A stretch of DNA of 64,000 nt from Auanema rhodensis (taxonomy: Eukaryota; Nematoda; Chromadorea; Rhabditida; Rhabditidae), in contig OZ059899.1 in the NCBI GenBank assembly GCA_964057225.1, positions 8,432,001 through 8,496,000 on the forward strand, read 5' to 3'. The notes beneath the pieces were generated by a model, which saw only the letters and a program-made list of their open reading frames with translations, made no database searches and had not been told where the DNA came from. Below are positions 28,301-43,300 of the stretch, in pieces. Numbering within the stretch: the first letter of the stretch is position 1; each line of letters begins with the position of its first letter. Position numbers and translations under genes: made by a program.

Positions 28301-31300
28301 TGTAGATGTCGTCGTAGATGGAGTCGTGCTCGTTGTTGTAGATGGAGTCGTGCTCGTTGTTGTAGATGGAGTTGTCGTTGACGTTGTAGATGTTGTTGTG
28401 GATGGTGTCGTCGTTGACGTTGTAGATGTTGTTGTAGATGGAGTCGTGCTCGTTGTTGTAGATGGAGTTGTGCTCGTTGTTGTAGATGGTGTCGTCGTTG
28501 ACGTTGTAGATGTTGTTGTGGATGGTGTCGTCGTTGACGTTGTAGATGTTGTTGTAGATGGAGTCGTCGTTGACGTTGTAGATGTTGTTGTGGATGGTGT
28601 CGTCGTTGACGTTGTTGATGTCGTCGTAGATGGAGTCGTGCTCGTTGTTGTAGATGGAGTCGTCGTTGATGTTGTTGATGTTGTTGTAGATGGAGTCGTG
28701 CTCGTTGTTGTAGATGGAGTCGTGCTCGTTGTTGTAGATGGAGTTGTCCTTGACGTTGTAGATGTTGTTATGGATGGTGTCGTCGTTGACGTTGTAGATG
28801 TTGTTGTAGATGGAGTCGTGCTCGTTGTTGTAGATGGAGTTGTGCTCGTTGTTGTAGATGGAGTCGTCGTTGACGTTGTAGATGTCGTCGTAGATGGAGT
28901 CGTGCTCGTTGTTGTAGATGGAGTCGTGCTCGTTCTTGTAGATGGAGTTGTCGTTGACGTTGTAGATGTTGTTGTGGATGGTGTCGTCGTTGACGTTGTA
29001 GATGTTGTTGTAGATGGAGTTGTGCTCGTTGTTGTAGATGGAGTCGTCGTTGACGTTGTAGATGTCGTCGTAGATGGAGTCGTGCTCGTTGTTGTAGATG
29101 AAGTCGTGCTCGTTGTTGTAGATGGAGTTGTGCTCGTTGTTGTAGATGGAGTCGTCGTTGACGTTGTAGATGTCGTCGTAGATGGAGTCGTGCTCGTTGT
29201 TGTAGATGGAGTCGTGCTCGTTGTTGTAGATGGAGTTGTCGTTGACGTTGTAGATGTTGTTGTGGATGGTGTCGTCGTTGACGTTGTAGATGTTGTTGTA
29301 GATGGAGTCGTGCTCGTTGTTGTAGATGGAGTTGTGCTCGTTGTTGTAGATGGTGTCGTCGTTGACGTTGTAGATGTTGTTGTGGATGGTGTCGTGCTCG
29401 TTGTTGTAGATGGAGTTGTCGTTGACGTTGTAGATGTTGTTGTGGATGGTGTCGTCGTTGACGTTGTAGATGTTGTTGTAGATGGAGTCGTGCTCGTTGT
29501 TGTAGATGGAGTCGTCGTTGATGTTGTTGATGTTGTTGTAGATGGAGTCGTGCTCGTTGTTGTAGATGGAGTCGTCGTTGACGTTGTAGATGTCGTCGTA
29601 GATGGAGTCGTGCTCGTTGTTGTAGATGGAGTCGTGCTCGTTGTTGTAGATGGAGTTGTCGTTGACGTTGTAGATGTTGTTGTGGATGGTGTCGTCGTTG
29701 ACGTTGTAGATGTTGTTGTAGATGGAGTCGTGCTCGTTGTTGTAGATGGAGTTGTGCTCGTTGTTGTAGATGGTGTCGTCGTTGACGTTGTAGATGTTGT
29801 TGTGGATGGTGTCGTCGTTGACGTTGTAGATGTTGTTGTAGATGGAGTCGTCGTTGACGTTGTAGATGTTGTTGTGGATGGTGTCGTCGTTGACGTTGTT
29901 GATGTCGTCGTAGATGGAGTCGTGCTCGTTGTTGTAGATGGAGTCGTCGTTGATGTTGTTGATGTTGTTGTAGATGGAGTCGTGCTCGTTGTTGTAGATG
30001 GAGTCGTCGTTGACGTTGTAGATGTCGTCGTAGATGGAGTCGTGCTCGTTGTTGTAGATGGAGTCGTGCTCGTTGTTGTAGATGGAGTCGTGCTCGTTGT
30101 TGTAGATGGAGTCGTCGTTGATGTTGTTGATGTTGTTGTAGAGGGAGTCGTCGTTGACGTTGTAGATGTTGTTGTAGATGGAGTTGTGCTCGTTGTTGTA
30201 GATGGAGTCGTCGTTGACGTTGTAGATGTCGTCGTAGATGGAGTCGTGCTCGTTGTTGTAGATGGAGTCGTGCTCGTTGTTGTAGATGGAGTCGTCGTTG
30301 ACGTTGTAGATGTTGTTGTAGATGGAGTCGTGCTCGTTGTTGTAGATGGAGTCGTCGTTGACGTTGTAGATGTTGTTGTGGATGGTGTCGTCGTTGACGT
30401 TGTAGATGTTGTTGTAGATGGAGTTGTGCTCGTTGTTGTAGATGGAGTCGTCGTTGACGTTGTAGATGTCGTCGTAGATGGAGTCGTGCTCGTTGTTGTA
30501 GATGGAGTCGTCGTTGACGTTGTAGATGTTGTTGTGGATGGTGTCGTCGTTGACGTTGTAGATGTTGTTGTAGATGGAGTTGTGCTCGTTGTTGTAGATG
30601 GAGTCGTCGTTGACGTTGTAGATGTTGTCGTAGATGGAGTCGTGCTCGTTGTCGTAGATGGAGTCGTGCTCGTTGTTGTAGATGGAGTCGTGCTCGTTGT
30701 TGTAGATGGAGTCGTCGTTGATGTTGTTGATGTTGTTGTAGATGGAGTCGTGCTCGTTGTTGTAGATGGAGTCGTCGTTGACGTTGTAGATGTCGTCGTA
30801 GATGGAGTCGTGCTCGTTGTTGTAGATGGAGTCGTGCTCGTTGTTGTAGATGGAGTCGTGCTCGTTGTTGTAGATGGAGTTGTCGTTGACGTTGTAGATG
30901 TTGTTGTGGATGGAGTTGTGCTCGTTGTTGTAGATGGAGTCGTCGTTGACGTTGTAGATGTCGTCGTAGATGGAGTCGTGCTCGTTGTTGTAGATGGAGT
31001 CGTGCTCGTTGTTGTAGATGGTGTCGTCGTTGACGTTGTAGATGTTGTTGTGGATGGTGTCGTGCTCGTTGTTGTAGATGGAGTTGTCGTTGACGTTGTA
31101 GATGTTGTTGTGGATGGTGTCGTCGTTGACGTTGTAGATGTTGTTGTGGATGGAGTTGTGCTCGTTGTTGTAGATGGTGTCGTCGTTGACGTTGTAGATG
31201 TTGTTGTAGATGGAGTCGTGCTCGTTGTTGTAGATGGAGTTGTGCTCGTTGTTGTAGATGGTGTCGTCGTTGACGTTGTAGATGTTGTTGTGGATGGTGT

Positions 31301-34300
31301 CGTGCTCGTTGTTGTAGATGGAGTTGTCGTTGACGTTGTAGATGTTGTTGTGGATGGTGTCGTCGTTGACGTTGTAGATGTTGTTGTAGATGGAGTCGTG
31401 CTCGTTGTTGTAGATGGAGTCGTCGTTGATGTTGTTGATGTTGTTGTAGATGGAGTCGTGCTCGTTGTTGTAGATGGAGTCGTCGTTGACGTTGTAGATG
31501 TCGTCGTAGATGGAGTCGTGCTCGTTGTTGTAGATGGAGTCGTGCTCGTTGTTGTAGATGGAGTTGTCGTTGACGTTGTAGATGTTGTTGTGGATGGTGT
31601 CGTCGTTGACGTTGTAGATGTTGTTGTAGATGGAGTCGTGCTCGTTGTTGTAGATGGAGTTGTGCTCGTTGTTGTAGATGGTGTCGTCGTTGACGTTGTA
31701 GATGTTGTTGTGGATGGTGTCGTCGTTGACGTTGTAGATGTTGTTGTAGATGGAGTCGTCGTTGACGTTGTAGATGTTGTTGTGGATGGTGTCGTCGTTG
31801 ACGTTGTTGATGTCGTCGTAGATGGAGTCGTGCTCGTTGTTGTAGATGGAGTCGTCGTTGATGTTGTTGATGTTGTTGTAGATGGAGTCGTGCTCGTTGT
31901 TGTAGATGGAGTCGTCGTTGACGTTGTAGATGTCGTCGTAGATGGAGTCGTGCTCGTTGTTGTAGATGGAGTCGTGCTCGTTGTTGTAGATGGAGTCGTG
32001 CTCGTTGTTGTAGATGGAGTCGTCGTTGATGTTGTTGATGTTGTTGTAGAGGGAGTCGTCGTTGACGTTGTAGATGTTGTTGTAGATGGAGTTGTGCTCG
32101 TTGTTGTAGATGGAGTCGTCGTTGACGTTGTAGATGTCGTCGTAGATGGAGTCGTGCTCGTTGTTGTAGATGGAGTCGTGCTCGTTGTTGTAGATGGAGT
32201 CGTCGTTGACGTTGTAGATGTTGTTGTAGATGGAGTCGTGCTCGTTGTTGTAGATGGAGTCGTCGTTGACGTTGTAGATGTTGTTGTGGATGGTGTCGTC
32301 GTTGACGTTGTAGATGTTGTTGTAGATGGAGTTGTGCTCGTTGTTGTAGATGGAGTCGTCGTTGACGTTGTAGATGTCGTCGTAGATGGAGTCGTGCTCG
32401 TTGTTGTAGATGGAGTCGTCGTTGACGTTGTAGATGTTGTTGTGGATGGTGTCGTCGTTGACGTTGTAGATGTTGTTGTAGATGGAGTTGTGCTCGTTGT
32501 TGTAGATGGAGTCGTCGTTGACGTTGTAGATGTTGTCGTAGATGGAGTCGTGCTCGTTGTCGTAGATGGAGTCGTGCTCGTTGTTGTAGATGGAGTCGTG
32601 CTCGTTGTTGTAGATGGAGTCGTCGTTGATGTTGTTGATGTTGTTGTAGATGGAGTCGTGCTCGTTGTTGTAGATGGAGTCGTCGTTGACGTTGTAGATG
32701 TCGTCGTAGATGGAGTCGTGCTCGTTGTTGTAGATGGAGTCGTGCTCGTTGTTGTAGATGGAGTCGTGCTCGTTGTTGTAGATGGAGTTGTCGTTGACGT
32801 TGTAGATGTTGTTGTGGATGGTGTCGTCGTTGACGTTGTAGATGTTGTTGTAGATGGAGTCGTGCTCGTTGTTGTAGATGGAGTTGTGCTCGTTGTTGTA
32901 GATGGTGTCGTCGTTGACGTTGTAGATGTTGTTGTGGATGGTGTCGTCGTTGACGTTGTAGATGTTGTTGTAGATGGAGTCGTCGTTGACGTTGTAGATG
33001 TTGTTGTGGATGGTGTCGTCGTTGACGTTGTTGATGTCGTCGTAGATGGAGTCGTGCTCGTTGTTGTAGATGGAGTCGTCGTTGATGTTGTTGATGTTGT
33101 TGTAGATGGAGTCGTGCTCGTTGTTGTAGATGGAGTCGTGCTCGTTGTTGTAGATGGAGTTGTCCTTGACGTTGTAGATGTTGTTATGGATGGTGTCGTC
33201 GTTGACGTTGTAGATGTTGTTGTAGATGGAGTCGTGCTCGTTGTTGTAGATGGAGTTGTGCTCGTTGTTGTAGATGGAGTCGTCGTTGACGTTGTAGATG
33301 TCGTCGTAGATGGAGTCGTGCTCGTTGTTGTAGATGGAGTCGTGCTCGTTCTTGTAGATGGAGTTGTCGTTGACGTTGTAGATGTTGTTGTGGATGGTGT
33401 CGTCGTTGACGTTGTAGATGTTGTTGTAGATGGAGTTGTGCTCGTTGTTGTAGATGGAGTCGTCGTTGACGTTGTAGATGTCGTCGTAGATGGAGTCGTG
33501 CTCGTTGTTGTAGATGGAGTCGTGCTCGTTGTTGTAGATGGAGTTGTGCTCGTTGTTGTAGATGGAGTCGTCGTTGACGTTGTAGATGTCGTCGTAGATG
33601 GAGTCGTGCTCGTTGTTGTAGATGGAGTCGTGCTCGTTGTTGTAGATGGAGTTGTCGTTGACGTTGTAGATGTTGTTGTGGATGGTGTCGTCGTTGACGT
33701 TGTAGATGTTGTTGTAGATGGAGTCGTGCTCGTTGTTGTAGATGGAGTTGTGCTCGTTGTTGTAGATGGTGTCGTCGTTGACGTTGTAGATGTTGTTGTG
33801 GATGGTGTCGTGCTCGTTGTTGTAGATGGAGTTGTCGTTGACGTTGTAGATGTTGTTGTGGATGGTGTCGTCGTTGACGTTGTAGATGTTGTTGTAGATG
33901 GAGTCGTGCTCGTTGTTGTAGATGGAGTCGTCGTTGATGTTGTTGATGTTGTTGTAGATGGAGTCGTGCTCGTTGTTGTAGATGGAGTCGTCGTTGACGT
34001 TGTAGATGTTGTTGTGGATGGTGTCGTGCTCGTTGTTGTAGATGGAGTTGTCGTTGACGTTGTAGATGTTGTTGTGGATGGTGTCGTCGTTGACGTTGTA
34101 GATGTTGTTGTAGATGGAGTCGTGCTCGTTGTTGTAGATGGAGTCGTCGTTGACGTTGTAGATGTCGTCGTAGATGGAGTCGTGCTCGTTGTTGTAGATG
34201 GAGTCGTGCTCGTTGTGGTAGATGGAGTTGTCGTTGACGTTGTAGATGTTGTTGTGGATGGTGTCGTCGTTGACGTTGTAGATGTTGTTGTAGATGGAGT

Positions 34301-37300
34301 CGTGCTCGTTGTTGTAGATGGAGTTGTGCTCGTTGTTGTAGATGGAGTCGTCGTTGACGTTGTAGATGTCGTCGTAGATGGAGTCGTGCTCGTTGTTGTA
34401 GATGGAGTCGTGCTCGTTGTTGTAGATGGAGTTGTCGTTGACGTTGTAGATGTTGTTGTAGATGGAGTCGTCGTTGACGTTGTAGATGTTGTTGTGGATG
34501 GAGTCGTGCTCGTTGTTGCAGATGGAGTCGTCGTTGACGTTGTAGATGTTGTTGTAGATAGAGTTGTGCTCGTTGTTGTAGATGGAGTTGTCGTTGACGT
34601 TGTAGATGTCGTTGTGGATGGCGTCGTGCTCGTTGTTGTAGATGGAGTCGTCGTTGACGTTGTAGATGTTGTTGTGGATGGAGTCGTGCTCGTTGTTGTA
34701 GATGGAGTCGTCGTTGACGTTGTAGATGTTGTTGTAGATGGAGTCGTGCTCGTTGTTGTAGATGGAGTTCTCGTTGACGTTGTAGATGTCGTTGTGGATG
34801 GCGTCGTCGTTGACGTTGTAGATGTTGTTGTAGATGCAGTTGTGCTCGTTGTTGTAGATGGAGTCGTCGTTGACGTTGTAGATGTCGTCGTAGATGGAGT
34901 TGTGCTCGTTGTTGTAGATGGAGTCGTGCTCGTTGTAGTAGATGGTGTCGTCGTTGACGTTGTAGATGTCGTCGTAGATGGAGTCGTGCTCGTTGTTGTA
35001 GATGGAGTTGTGCTCGTTGTTGTAGATGGAGTCGTCGTTGACGTTGTAGATGTTGTTGTAGATGTTGTCGTAGATGGAGTCGTGCTCGTTGTTGTAGAAG
35101 GAGTCGTGCTAGTTGTTGTAGATGGTGTCGTCGTTGACGTTGTAGATGTTGTTGTAGATGGAGTCGTCGTTGACGTTGTAGATGTTGTTGTGGATGGTGT
35201 CGTCGTTGACGTTGTAGATGTTGTTGTAGATGGAGTCGTCGTTGACGTTGAAGATGTTCTCGTAGATGGAGTCGTGCTCGTTGTCGTTGATGGAGTCGTC
35301 GTTGACGTTGTAGATGTTGTTGTGGATGGTGTCGTCGTTGACGTTGTTGATGTCGTCGTAGATGGAGTCGTGCTCGTTGTTGTAGATGGAGTTGTGTTCG
35401 TTGTTGTAGATGGAGTCGTCGTTGACGTTGTAGATGTCGTCGTAGATGGAGTCGTGCTCGTTGTTGTAGATGGAGTTGTCGTTGACGTTGTAGATGTTGT
35501 TGTGGATGGTGTCGTCGTTGACGTTGTAGATGTTGTTGTAGATGGAGTCGTGCTCGTTGTTGTAGATGGAGTTGTGCTCGTTGTTGTAGATGGTGTCGTC
35601 GTTGACGTTGTAGATGTTGTTGTGGATGGTGTCGTCGTTGACGTTGTAGATGTTGTTGTAGATGGAGTCGTCGTTGACGTTGTAGATGTTGTCGTAGATG
35701 GAGTCGTGCTCGTTGTCGTTGATGGAGTCGTCGTTGACGTTGTAGATGTTGTTGTGGATGGTGTCATCGTTGACGTTGTTGATGTCGTCGTAGATGGAGT
35801 CGTGCTCGTTGTTGTAGATGGAGTCGTCGTTGACGTTGTAGATGTCGTCGTAGATGGAGTCGTGCTCGATGTTGTAGATGGAGTCGTGCTCGTTGTTGTA
35901 GATGGAGTTGTCGTTGACGTTGTAGATGTTGTTGTGGATGGTGTCGTCGTTGACGTTGTAGATGTTGTTGTAGATGGAGTCGTGCTCGTTGTTGTAGATG
36001 GAGTTGTGCTCGTTGTTGTAGATGGTGTCGTCGTTGACGTTGTAGATGTTGTTGTAGATGGAGTCGTCGTTGACGTTGTAGATGTTGTTGTGGATGGTGT
36101 CGTCGTTGACGTTGTTGATGTCGTCGTAGATGGAGTCGTGCTCGTTGTTATAGATGGAGTCGTCGTTGATGTTGTTGATGTTGTTGTAGATGGAGTCGTG
36201 CTCGTTGTTGTAGATGGAGTCGTCGTTGACGTTGTAGATGTCGTCGTAGATGGAGTCGTGCTCGTTGTTGTAGATGGAGTCGTGCTCGTTGTTGTAGATG
36301 GAGTTGTCGTTGACGTTGTAGATGTTGTTGTGGATGGTGTCGTCGTTGACGTTGTAGATGTTGTTGTAGATGGAGTCGTGCTCGTTGTTGTAGATGGAGT
36401 TGTGCTCGTTGTTGTAGATGGAGTCGTCGTTGACGTTGTAGATGTCGTCGTAGATGGAGTCGTGCTCGTTGTTGTAGATGGAGTCGTGCTCGTTGTTGTA
36501 GATGGAGTTGTCGTTGACGTTGTAGATGTTGTTGTGGATGGTGTCGTCGTTGACGTTGTAGATGTTGTTGTAGATGGAGTTGTGCTCGTTGTTGTAGATG
36601 GAGTCGTCGTTGACGTTGTAGATGTCGTCGTAGATGGAGTCGTGCTCGTTGTTGTAGATGAAGTCGTGCTCGTTGTTGTAGATGGAGTCGTCGTTGATGT
36701 TGTTGATGTTGTTGTAGATGGAGTCGTCGTTGACGTTGTGGATGTTGTTGTAGATGGAGTCGTGCTCGTTGTTGTAGATGGAGTTGTGCTCGTTGTTGTA
36801 GATGGAGTCGTCGTTGACGTTGTAGATGTCGTCGTAGATGGAGTCGTGCTCGTTGTTGTAGATGGAGTCGTGCTCGTTGTTGTAGATGGAGTCGTCGTTG
36901 ACGTTGTAGATGTTGTTGTAGATGGAGTCGTCGTTGACGTTGTAGATGTTGTTGTGGATGGTGTCGTCGTTGACGTTGTTGATGTCGTCGTAGATGGAGT
37001 CGTGCTCGTTGTTGTAGATGGAGTCGTCGTTGATGTTGTTGATGTTGTTGTAGATGGAGTCGTGCTCGTTGTTGTAGATGGAGTCGTCGTTGACGTTGTA
37101 GATGTCGTCGTAGATGGAGTCGTGCTCGTTGTTGTAGATGGAGTCGTGCTCGTTGTGGTAGATGGAGTTGTCGTTGACGTTGTAGATGTTGTTGTGGATG
37201 GTGTCGTCGTTGACGTTGTAGATGTTGTTGTAGATGGAGTCGTGCTCGTTGTTGTAGATGGAGTTGTGCTCGTTGTTGTAGATGGAGTCGTCGTTGACGT

Positions 37301-40300
37301 TGTAGATGTCGTCGTAGATGGAGTCGTGCTCGTTGTTGTAGATGGAGTCGTGCTCGTTGTTGTAGATGGAGTTGTCGTTGACGTTGTAGATGTTGTTGTG
37401 GATGGTGTCGTCGTTGACGTTGTAGATGTTGTTGTAGATGGAGTTGTGCTCGTTGTTGTAGATGGAGTCGTCGTTGACGTTGTAGATGTCGTAGTAGATG
37501 GAGTCGTGCTCGTTGTTGTAGATGGAGTCGTCGTTGACGTTGTAGATGTCGTCGTAGATGGAGTCGTGCTCGTTGTTGTAGATGGAGTCGTGCTCGTTGT
37601 TGTAGATGGAGTCGTGCTCGTTGTTGTAGATGGAGTCGTGCTCGTTGTTGTAGATGGAGTCGTGCTCGTTGTTGTAGATGGAGTTGTCGTTGACGTTGTA
37701 GATGTTGTTGTGGATGGTGTCGTCGTTGACGTTGTAGATGTTGTTGTAGATGGAGTTGTGCTCGTTGTTGTAGATGGAGTCGTCGTTGACGTTGTAGATG
37801 TTGTTGTAGATGGAGTTGTGCTCGTTGTTGTAGATGGAGTCGTCGTTGACGTTGTAGATGTCGTCGTAGATGGAGTCGTGCTCGTTGTTGTAGATGGAGT
37901 CGTGCTCGTTGTTGTAGATGGAGTCGTCGTTGATGTTGTTGATGTTGTTGTAGATGGAGTCGTCGTTGACGTTGTAGATGTTGTTGTAGATGGAGTCGTG
38001 CTCGTTGTTGTAGATGGAGTTGTGCTCGTTGTTGTAGATGGAGTCGTCGTTGACGTTGTAGATGTCGTCGTAGATGGAGTCGTGCTCGTTGTTGTAGATG
38101 GAGTCGTGCTCGTTGTTGTAGATGGAGTCGTCGTTGACGTTGTAGATGTTGTTGTAGATGGAGTCGTCGTTGACGTTGTAGATGTTGTTGTGGATGGTGT
38201 CGTCGTTGACGTTGTTGATGTCGTCGTAGATGGAGTCGTGCTCGTTGTTGTAGATGGTGTCGTCGTTGACGTTGTAGATGTTGTTGTAGATGGAGTTGTG
38301 CTCGTTGTTGTAGATGGAGTCGTCGTTGACGTTGTAGATGTTGTTGTAGATGGAGTTGTGCTCGTTGTTGTAGATGGAGTCGTGCTCGTCGTTGTAGATG
38401 GAGTTGTGCTCGTTGTTGTAGATGGAGTCGTCGTTGACGTTGTAGATGTTGTTGTAGATGGTGTCGTCGTTGACGTTGTAGATGTTGTCGTAGATGGAGT
38501 CGTGCTCGTTGTTGTAGATGGAGTCGTGCTAGTTGTTGTAGATGGAGTCGTGCTCGTTGTTGTAGATGGAGTCGTCGTTGATGTTGTTGATGTTGTTGTA
38601 GATGGAGTCGTCGTTGACGTTGTAGATGTTGTTGTAGATGGAGTCGTGCTCGTTGTTGTAGATGGAGTTGTGCTCGTTGTTGTAGATGGAGTCGTCGTTG
38701 ACGTTGTAGATGTCGTCGTAGATGGAGTCGTGCTCGTTGTTGTAGATGGAGTCGTGCTCGTTGTTGTAGATGGAGTCGTCGTTGACGTTGTAGATGTTGT
38801 TGTAGATGGAGTCGTGCTCGTTGTTGTAGATGGAGTCGTGCTAGTTGTTGTAGATGGAGTCGTGCTCGTTGTTGTAGATGGAGTCGTCGTTGATGTTGTT
38901 GATGTTGTTGTAGATGGAGTCGTCGTTGACGTTGTAGATGTTGTTGTAGATGGAGTCGTGCTCGTTGTTGTAGATGGAGTTGTGCTCGTTGTTGTAGATG
39001 GAGTCGTCGTTGACGTTGTAGATGTCGTCGTAGATGGAGTCGTGCTCGTTGTTGTAGATGGAGTCGTGCTCGTTGTTGTAGATGGAGTCGTCGTTGACGT
39101 TGTAGATGTTGTTGTAGATGGAGTCGTGCTCGTTGTTGTAGATGGAGTTGTGCTCGTTGTTGTAGATGGAGTCGTCGTTGACGTTGTAGATGTCGTCGTA
39201 GATGGAGTCGTGCTCGTTGTTGTAGATGAAGTCGTGCTCGTTGTTGTAGATGGAGTCGTCGTTGATGTTGTTGATGTTGTTGTAGATGGAGTCGTCGTTG
39301 ACGTTGTAGATGTTGTTGTAGATGGAGTTGTGCTCGTTGTTGTAGATGGAGTCGTGCTCGTCGTTGTAGATGGAGTTGTGCTCGTTGTTGTAGATGGAGT
39401 CGTCGTTGACGTTGTAGATGTTGTTGTAGATGGTGTCGTCGTTGACGTTGTAGATGTTGTCGTAGATGGAGTCGTGCTCGTTGTTGTAGATGGAGTCGTG
39501 CTAGTTGTTGTAGATGGAGTCGTGCTCGTTGTTGTAGATGGAGTTGTGCTCGTTGTTGTAGATGGAGTCGTCGTTGACGTTGTAGATGTCGTCGTAGATG
39601 GAGTCGTGCTCGTTGTTGTAGATGGAGTCGTGCTCGTTGTTGTAGATGGAGTCGTCGTTGATGTTGTTGATGTTGTTGTAGATGGAGTCGTCGTTGACGT
39701 TGTAGATGTTGTTGTAGATGGAGTCGTGCTCGTCGTTGTAGATGGAGTTGTGCTCGTTGTTGTAGATGGAGTCGTCGTTGACGTTGTAGATGTCGTCGTA
39801 GATGGAGTCGTGCTCGTTGTTGTAGATGGAGTCGTGCTCGTTGTTGTAGATGGAGTCGTCGTTGACGTTGTAGATGTTGTTGTAGATGGAGTCGTCGTTG
39901 ACGTTGTAGATGTTGTTGTGGATGGTGTCGTCGTTGACGTTGTTGATGTCGTCGTAGATGGAGTCGTGCTCGTTGTTGTAGATGGAGTCGTCGTTGATGT
40001 TGTTAATGTTGTTGTAGATGGAGTCGTGCTCGTTGTTGTAGATGGAGTCGTCGTTGACGTTGTAGATGTCGTCGTAGATGGAGTCGTGCTCGTTGTTGTA
40101 GATGGAGTCGTGCTCGTTGTGGTAGATGGAGTTGTCGTTGACGTTGTAGATGTTGTTGTGGATGGTGTCGTCGTTGACGTTGTAGATGGAGTCGTGCTCG
40201 TTGTTGTAGATGGAGTTGTGCTCGTTGTTGTAGATGGAGTCGTCGTTGACGTTGTAGATGTCGTCGTAGATGGAGTCGTGCTCGTTGTTGTAGATGGAGT

Positions 40301-43300
40301 CGTGCTCGTTGTTGTAGATGGAGTCGTGCTCGTTGTTGTAGATGGAGTTGTCGTTGACGTTGTAGATGTTGTTGTGGATGGTGTCGTCGTTGACGTTGTA
40401 GATGTTGTTGTAGATGGAGTTGTGCTCGTTGTTGTAGATGGAGTCGTCGTTGACGTTGTAGATGTCGTCGTAGATGGAGTCGTGCTCGTTGTTGTAGATG
40501 GAGTCGTGCTCGTTGTTGTAGATGGAGTCGTCGTTGATGTTGTTGATGTTGTTGTAGATGGAGTCGTCGTTGACGTTGTAGATGTTGTTGTAGATGGAGT
40601 CGTGCTCGTTGTTGTAGATGGAGTTGTGCTCGTTGTTGTAGATGGAGTCGTCGTTGACGTTGTAGATGTCGTCGTAGATGGAGTCGTGCTCGTTGTTGTA
40701 GATGGAGTCGTGCTCGTTGTTGTAGATGGAGTCGTCGTTGACGTTGTAGATGTTGTTGTAGATGGAGTCGTCGTTGACGTTGTAGATGTTGTTGTGGATG
40801 GTGTCGTCGTTGACGTTGTTGATGTCGTCGTAGATGGAGTCGTGCTCGTTGTTGTAGATGGAGTCGTCGTTGATGTTGTTGATGTTGTTGTAGATGGAGT
40901 CGTGCTCGTTGTTGTAGATGGAGTCGTCGTTGACGTTGTAGATGTCGTCGTAGATGGAGTCGTGCTCGTTGTTGTAGATGGAGTCGTCGTTGACGTTGTA
41001 GATGTCGTCGTAGATGGAGTCGTGCTCGTTGTTGTAGATGGAGTCGTGCTCGTTGTGGTAGATGGAGTTGTCGTTGACGTTGTAGATGTTGTTGTGGATG
41101 GTGTCGTCGTTGACGTTGTAGATGTTGTTGTAGATGGAGTCGTGCTCGTTGTTGTAGATGGAGTTGTGCTCGTTGTTGTAGATGGAGTCGTCGTTGACGT
41201 TGTAGATGTCGTCGTAGATGGAGTCGTGCTCGTTGTTGTAGATGGAGTCGTGCTCGTTGTTGTAGATGGAGTTGTCGTTGACGTTGTAGATGTTGTTGTG
41301 GATGGTGTCGTCGTTGACGTTGTAGATGTTGTTGTAGATGGAGTTGTGCTCGTTGTTGTAGATGGAGTCGTCGTTGACGTTGTAGATGTCGTAGTAGATG
41401 GAGTCGTGCTCGTTGTTGTAGATGGAGTCGTCGTTGACGTTGTAGATGTCGTCGTAGATGGAGTCGTGCTCGTTGTTGTAGATGGAGTCGTGCTCGTTGT
41501 TGTAGATGGAGTCGTGCTCGTTGTTGTAGATGGAGTCGTGCTCGTTGTTGTAGATGGAGTCGTGCTCGTTGTTGTAGATGGAGTTGTCGTTGACGTTGTA
41601 GATGTTGTTGTGGATGGTGTCGTCGTTGACGTTGTAGATGTTGTTGTAGATGGAGTTGTGCTCGTTGTTGTAGATGGAGTCGTCGTTGACGTTGTAGATG
41701 TTGTTGTAGATGGAGTTGTGCTCGTTGTTGTAGATGGAGTCGTCGTTGACGTTGTAGATGTCGTCGTAGATGGAGTCGTGCTCGTTGTTGTAGATGGAGT
41801 CGTCGTTGATGTTGTTGATGTTGTTGTAGATGGAGTCGTCGTTGACGTTGTAGATGTTGTTGTAGATGGAGTCGTGCTCGTTGTTGTAGATGGAGTTGTG
41901 CTCGTTGTTGTAGATGGAGTCGTCGTTGACGTTGTAGATGTCGTCGTAGATGGAGTCGTGCTCGTTGTTGTAGATGGAGTCGTGCTCGTTGTTGTAGATG
42001 GAGTCGTCGTTGACGTTGTAGATGTTGTTGTAGATGGAGTCGTCGTTGACGTTGTAGATGTTGTTGTGGATGGTGTCGTCGTTGACGTTGTTGATGTCGT
42101 CGTAGATGGAGTCGTGCTCGTTGTTGTAGATGGTGTCGTCGTTGACGTTGTAGATGTTGTTGTAGATGGAGTTGTGCTCGTTGTTGTAGATGGAGTCGTC
42201 GTTGACGTTGTAGATGTTGTTGTAGATGGAGTTGTGCTCGTTGTTGTAGATGGAGTCGTGCTCGTCGTTGTAGATGGAGTTGTGCTCGTTGTTGTAGATG
42301 GAGTCGTCGTTGACGTTGTAGATGTTGTTGTAGATGGTGTCGTCGTTGACGTTGTAGATGTTGTCGTAGATGGAGTCGTGCTCGTTGTTGTAGATGGAGT
42401 CGTGCTAGTTGTTGTAGATGGAGTCGTGCTCGTTGTTGTAGATGGAGTCGTCGTTGATGTTGTTGATGTTGTTGTAGATGGAGTCGTCGTTGACGTTGTA
42501 GATGTTGTTGTAGATGGAGTCGTGCTCGTTGTTGTAGATGGAGTTGTGCTCGTTGTTGTAGATGGAGTCGTCGTTGACGTTGTAGATGTCGTCGTAGATG
42601 GAGTCGTGCTCGTTGTTGTAGATGGAGTCGTGCTCGTTGTTGTAGATGGAGTCGTCGTTGACGTTGTAGATGTTGTTGTAGATGGAGTCGTGCTCGTTGT
42701 TGTAGATGGAGTCGTGCTAGTTGTTGTAGATGGAGTCGTGCTCGTTGTTGTAGATGGAGTCGTCGTTGATGTTGTTGATGTTGTTGTAGATGGAGTCGTC
42801 GTTGACGTTGTAGATGTTGTTGTAGATGGAGTCGTGCTCGTTGTTGTAGATGGAGTTGTGCTCGTTGTTGTAGATGGAGTCGTCGTTGACGTTGTAGATG
42901 TCGTCGTAGATGGAGTCGTGCTCGTTGTTGTAGATGGAGTCGTGCTCGTTGTTGTAGATGGAGTCGTCGTTGACGTTGTAGATGTTGTTGTAGATGGAGT
43001 CGTGCTCGTTGTTGTAGATGGAGTTGTGCTCGTTGTTGTAGATGGAGTCGTCGTTGACGTTGTAGATGTCGTCGTAGATGGAGTCGTGCTCGTTGTTGTA
43101 GATGAAGTCGTGCTCGTTGTTGTAGATGGAGTCGTCGTTGATGTTGTTGATGTTGTTGTAGATGGAGTCGTCGTTGACGTTGTAGATGTTGTTGTAGATG
43201 GAGTTGTGCTCGTTGTTGTAGATGGAGTCGTGCTCGTCGTTGTAGATGGAGTTGTGCTCGTTGTTGTAGATGGAGTCGTCGTTGACGTTGTAGATGTTGT

